From Verrucomicrobiales bacterium (GTDB lineage Bacteria > Verrucomicrobiota > Verrucomicrobiia > Verrucomicrobiales > DEV007): a stretch of DNA of 64,000 nucleotides. Below are positions 61,033 through 64,000 of this stretch, in pieces. The position numbers and the translations under genes were made by a program. The DNA lies in contig JARGNI010000010.1 in assembly GCA_029213195.1 (NCBI GenBank), positions 62,001 to 126,000 on the forward strand. Reading direction: 5' to 3'. Within the stretch, counting starts at the first letter, position 1. Each line of letters opens with the position of its first letter. The notes below the pieces were generated by a model. The model was not told where the DNA came from and ran no database searches. It saw only the letters and a program-made list of their open reading frames with translations.

Positions 61033-62064
61033 TTGCCAGCCGACTACCAGAACGAGATCCGTCTCGAGGAACCTCATCGTTTCGAGACGAACTCGGCACT
61101 CGTCGCCGAACCTGCGGAGGGAGAAACCTTGATTCGGATTCGCCGAATCGGGGTTTGCGGAACCGACATTCACGCCTTCCACGGACGACAGCCCTTCTTC
61201 GAATACCCGAGAATCCTCGGACATGAACTGGGAGCCGAAGTCGTTGCCTCGCAAGGGCACTCCGACCTGTCCCCTGGAGACTGGGTCACCGTCGAACCCT
61301 ATCTCAACGATCCGGAATCCCCTGCATCCCGGAAGGGAAAAACCAACTGCTGTGAGTCCCTTCGCGTTCTCGGAGTCCACACTGATGGCGGGATGCGCCC
61401 CTACCTCACGGTTCCGACGACCAAACTTCATCGCACCGGCAAGGCAACCCTGGACCAACTCGCACTCGTCGAGATGCTCTGCATCGGTCAGCATGCCGTG
61501 AACCGCAGCTTCGCGAGCCCGACCGATCGCGCCCTCATCCTCGGGACCGGTCCCATCGGCTTGAGCGTCCTGACCTTTCTCCAGAATCGAACTCAAAACG
61601 TTGCCGTCGCCGACATCAGCGAGACCCGCCTCGAGTTCTGCCGCGAGGCATTTGGGATCGAAGAAACGATTCTCGTGGAGCCAGGGCAGTCTCTCGAGCC
61701 TTCCGTGAGAGACGCCTTCGGTGGAGAGCTACCTGACCTCCTCTTCGATGCGACAGGAAACCGGGACTCGATGGCTTCCACTTTCGATCTGGCCGCCCAT
61801 GGCGCCCGCATCGTCTTTGTCGGACTTTTCCAGGGAGAGGTTCGCTTTGATGACCCCAATTTTCATCGACGAGAGTTGACCCTGTTGGCGAGTCGAAACG
61901 CGACGGCAAAAGAGTTCGGTGAGGTCATTTCGGCGATCGAAACCCGTGCCATCGACACTTCCGCGTGGGTCACCCATCGGATGGCCCTCGCAGATGTTCC
62001 TGCGGAGTTTCCCAAGACGATCGCGGATCCGAGCCTGCGCAAGGCGATCATCGACTGCGACTGA
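61033..62064 (+). CDS. Zinc-type alcohol dehydrogenase lacking the structural zinc site
   Basis: 343 residues, initiated at TTG (61033); the first in-frame ATG is about 120 codons in, after the catalytic zinc site, so TTG is preferred. Medium-chain family: catalytic zinc ligands Cys42 (VCGTD), His64-Glu65 (GHELG) and probably Glu147, and the NAD fold GTGPIGLSVL at 171-180. The usual four-Cys structural zinc lobe is reduced: only Cys106-Cys107 remain near residues 90-110. It resembles the L-threonine/sorbitol/L-galactonate dehydrogenase group. It directly follows the small secreted protein (15 bp) and precedes the acetylesterase. Confidence 0.85.
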   Translation: MPADYQNEIRLEEPHRFETNSALVAEPAEGETLIRIRRIGVCGTDIHAFHGRQPFFEYPRILGHELGAEVVASQGHSDLSPGDWVTVEPYLNDPESPASRKGKTNCCESLRVLGVHTDGGMRPYLTVPTTKLHRTGKATLDQLALVEMLCIGQHAVNRSFASPTDRALILGTGPIGLSVLTFLQNRTQNVAVADISETRLEFCREAFGIEETILVEPGQSLEPSVRDAFGGELPDLLFDATGNRDSMASTFDLAAHGARIVFVGLFQGEVRFDDPNFHRRELTLLASRNATAKEFGEVISAIETRAIDTSAWVTHRMALADVPAEFPKTIADPSLRKAIIDCD

Positions 62065-62107
62065 AGCGTCCTCCTACCGACTCCCGCAGAAAGGCACTTT
62101 TTAGCGG

Positions 62108-62136
62108 TTGCACCCCGGCCTGGATTTCTTTACAAC
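62108..62136 (+). promoter_or_regulatory. Candidate promoter of the acetylesterase gene, leaderless
   Basis: TTGCAC (62108-62113), 17-nt spacer, TACAAC (62131-62136), then seven bases to the ATG at 62144. Confidence 0.45.
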
Positions 62137-62143
62137 CCGCAGC

Positions 62144-63688
62144 ATGAAGATTCATGCTGTCCTCACGATCCTTGCCGCCTTGTCCTGGTTTGCCACCCCG
62201 GCCCAGGCCGAACTGCGCCTCCCTTCCATTTTCGGACACCACATGGTGCTCCAGCGTGACATGGAGAATCCCGTCTGGGGCTGGGCGGAGCCAAACGCCA
62301 CGGTCAAAGTAACGTTTGCGGGAGAAACTCGCGAAGCCAAGGCGGATGAGAAAGGCCACTGGAAGCTCAACATCAAGTCTCTCCAGGGATCCAGCCACGC
62401 CCTCAATCTCAAGATCGAGTCCGGCAACGAGTCGATTCTCCTCTCCAACATTGTCATCGGCGAGGTCTGGGTTTGCTCGGGACAGTCGAACATGCAGTGG
62501 TCGGTCGCTCAGTCTTACGATCCCGACCTCGAAATCGCGACCGCCAACTACCCCAACATCCGCATGATCAGTGTTCCCCAGGTCGGGACACAGGAATTGC
62601 AGGATGATTTTGAAGGGCAATGGGAAATCTGCACGCCTGCGACCGTCAGCCAGTTTTCCGCCGTCGGGTATTTTTATGGCCGACAGCTTCATCAAACACT
62701 CGGAGTGCCCGTTGGGCTGATCGACAATGCCTGGGGTGGTTCCGCGGCGGAAGCCTGGGTCAAGCGCGACGTTCTCGAAGAGGATGGCCGCTTCAACACC
62801 TACATCCAGGAATGGGTCGAAAGGGAAAGAACCTTCGACTGGGACAAGATGGTCGCAGACTGGAAGGTCAAGGCCGATCAGGCAAAAGCAGACGGAAAAA
62901 ATGCACCACGCTATCCCCGGAACGTCATGGCCGGACAGCATCGTCCCGGCAACCTCTGGGCGGGTGTTCTCAACCCCATTATTGGATACGGAATCCGGGG
63001 AACGATCTGGTACCAGGGCGAGAGCAATGCCGGACGCGCCTACCAGTATGACGACTTGTTCAGCCTCATGATCACCGAGTGGCGCAAGGCGTGGGGACAG
63101 GGAGACTTCCCCTTCTACTGGGTGCAGCTCGCCGATTTTCGAGACGAAGTCGACGAACCTGTCGAGAGCGATTGGGCGGAACTCCGAGAAGCGCAATCCA
63201 ACACCCTGGCTCTCCCGAATACGGGGCAGGCTGTCATCTATGATATCGGAGAAGGCCGCGACATTCACCCCCGGGACAAGCAGAATGTGGCGAAACGGCT
63301 TGCCCGAATCGCGCTGGCTCGTGACTACGGTCTCCAGATTCCCTACAAGAGTCCTTCTTTCAAAAGCATGGAGGTCCAGGGCAACAAGGCCATCCTCACC
63401 TTCCAGGATGTAGGCAGCACTCTCTATACCTTCGATGTTCGCGAAGCCGTCGGATTCGTCGTCGCTGGCGAAGACAAAGTGTGGCACAAAGCGACTGGGA
63501 AACTCCTCGGTCAGGACAAAATCGAAGTGACCAGCCCCGCCGTGGAAACCCCTGTCGCAGTGCGTTATGCCTGGGCGACCAATCCCGTTGCCAACCTCAT
63601 GAGCCGCGAGGGACTTCCGGTCGATCCGTTCCGGACCGACGACTGGCCGTTGTCGACCGAACCAGTGGCGGCTGAGCAGGCAGAGTAA
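62144..63688 (+). CDS. Secreted sialate O-acetylesterase family protein
   Basis: 514 residues from the ATG at 62144. Signal peptide 1-22 (ends ATPAQAEL). SGNH-type esterase: nucleophile Ser115 in CSGQSNMQW, an oxyanion/Asn block TIWYQGESNA, and a catalytic acid-His pair in IGEGRDIHPRDKQ. An Ig-like segment follows the catalytic part (VQGNKAILTFQDVG). The family removes O-acetyl groups from sialic acid or from acetylated plant and algal glycans; in PVC bacteria xylan or algal acetyl esters are likelier than host sialic acid. No sialidase is present. It lies 80 bp downstream of the dehydrogenase gene. Confidence 0.9.
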   Translation: MKIHAVLTILAALSWFATPAQAELRLPSIFGHHMVLQRDMENPVWGWAEPNATVKVTFAGETREAKADEKGHWKLNIKSLQGSSHALNLKIESGNESILLSNIVIGEVWVCSGQSNMQWSVAQSYDPDLEIATANYPNIRMISVPQVGTQELQDDFEGQWEICTPATVSQFSAVGYFYGRQLHQTLGVPVGLIDNAWGGSAAEAWVKRDVLEEDGRFNTYIQEWVERERTFDWDKMVADWKVKADQAKADGKNAPRYPRNVMAGQHRPGNLWAGVLNPIIGYGIRGTIWYQGESNAGRAYQYDDLFSLMITEWRKAWGQGDFPFYWVQLADFRDEVDEPVESDWAELREAQSNTLALPNTGQAVIYDIGEGRDIHPRDKQNVAKRLARIALARDYGLQIPYKSPSFKSMEVQGNKAILTFQDVGSTLYTFDVREAVGFVVAGEDKVWHKATGKLLGQDKIEVTSPAVETPVAVRYAWATNPVANLMSREGLPVDPFRTDDWPLSTEPVAAEQAE

Positions 63689-63762
63689 CGTCGTTTTTCG
63701 AAGGCCGCTTGCCATTCTCTTCCCATCCGCCCGCTCACTGAACCTTTTTCCCACTTCGCATC

Positions 63763-64000
63763 GTGTCTGAAACTCCCGCCGCACCAGCTTCGCTCGTCGA
63801 AGATCCGCCATCCCGACTCCGCGGGATGCTTCGCTATCTCGGACCGGGATTCATTCTCTCGGCTTCGATCGTGGGTTCGGGGGAGTTGATTGCAACGACC
63901 GCGCTGGGAGCCGAAGCCGGGTTTGTCGCGCTGTGGGTGATCCTCGTCAGCTGCCTCGTCAAAGTTTTCGTCCAGTTGGAGTTTGGGAAACACGCCATCC
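63763..64000 (+). CDS. Nramp-family-like metal transporter, N-terminal part (runs off window)
   Basis: The frame opens at GTG 63763 and has no stop before the window end; 79 residues are visible. After a short cytoplasmic tail, LRYLGPGFILSASIVGSGEL begins TM1, followed by TM2 (EAGFVALWVILVSCLVKVFV). The position of the canonical DPGN metal-binding motif of Nramp/MntH reads VGSGE, so this belongs to the divergent Nramp-like group with an untested substrate. Only 74 bp separates it from the acetylesterase gene, on the same strand. Confidence 0.75.
   Translation, partial: MSETPAAPASLVEDPPSRLRGMLRYLGPGFILSASIVGSGELIATTALGAEAGFVALWVILVSCLVKVFVQLEFGKHAI

Noticed and set aside
62048-63811. 587-codon frame antisense to the acetylesterase
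   Set aside because: No family match or signal peptide; the plus strand holds a complete SGNH esterase.

Overview
The window looks like chromosomal DNA from a member of the Verrucomicrobiota or a close PVC relative. The evidence is the density of PVC-typical secreted families: DUF1592-type multidomain cytochromes paired with Tat-exported DUF1552 proteins, a giant propeller/HEAT/CxxCH/DUF1080 protein, formylglycine sulfatases, SHD1-domain proteins, Tat-exported Gfo/Idh/MocA and TIM-barrel proteins, and DUF3500. It also carries housekeeping genes (ffh, rsgA, engB, hrpA, a ParB gene, an RlmI-type methyltransferase), so it is chromosome and not an accessory element. I found no rRNA, tRNA, prophage, insertion sequence or CRISPR array. 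Genus cannot be fixed from sequence reading alone.

Layout. 1-4274: the end of one DUF1552 gene faces, tail to tail, a complete DUF1592-DUF1552 pair, with hairpins between them. 4388-12836: a secreted esterase, a sulfatase plus 1,209-residue cytochrome/DUF1080 operon, a serine beta-lactamase-like hydrolase and an outer-membrane barrel. 13119-23238: a translationally coupled secreted pair (nucleoside-hydrolase-like and SHD1), a sulfotransferase, a glutaminase-STAS-cNMP fusion, a second sulfatase, a Tat oxidoreductase and an archaemetzincin-like protease. 23450-27893: a PadR/HAAS regulator pair with its own palindromic operator, and a glutaredoxin-parB-M28 peptidase-HD run. 28123-32428: polysaccharide deacetylase, ffh, a 112-bp tandem repeat and rlmI. 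32582-36249: another DUF1592-DUF1552 operon. 36377-43336: tspO, rsgA-engB-TIM barrel, a His-rich two-module protein and a TAXI-type TRAP transporter. 43610-55264: hrpA, VOC, DUF4336, an ABA4-like protein, a cytochrome c plus propeller/CBM operon, an MFS-spermidine synthase fusion and an SDR. 55573-58656: a probable metal-related outer-membrane/cytochrome c/DUF3500 run. 58775-64000: class I fumarase, a small secreted protein, an alcohol dehydrogenase, a sialate O-acetylesterase and the start of an Nramp-like transporter.

How the genes fit together. Most products are exported (Sec, Tat or lipoprotein signals). They suit a heterotroph that breaks down sulfated and acetylated polysaccharides: sulfatases, deacetylase, acetylesterase, DUF1080, CBM-like domains, sugar-type dehydrogenases and isomerases. 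Many periplasmic proteins carry single haem c motifs, so oxidative chemistry probably goes with the hydrolysis. This is an inference from gene content.

Regulatory signals. Few genes have a clear Shine-Dalgarno sequence. Several have a sigma70-like promoter whose -10 element lies only 5-9 nt before the ATG (padR, rsgA, the cytochrome c gene at 57223, the acetylesterase at 62144), which suggests leaderless transcripts. A family of short hairpin repeats lies in the intergenic spaces, with one perfect 27-nt copy shared between sites 30 kb apart.
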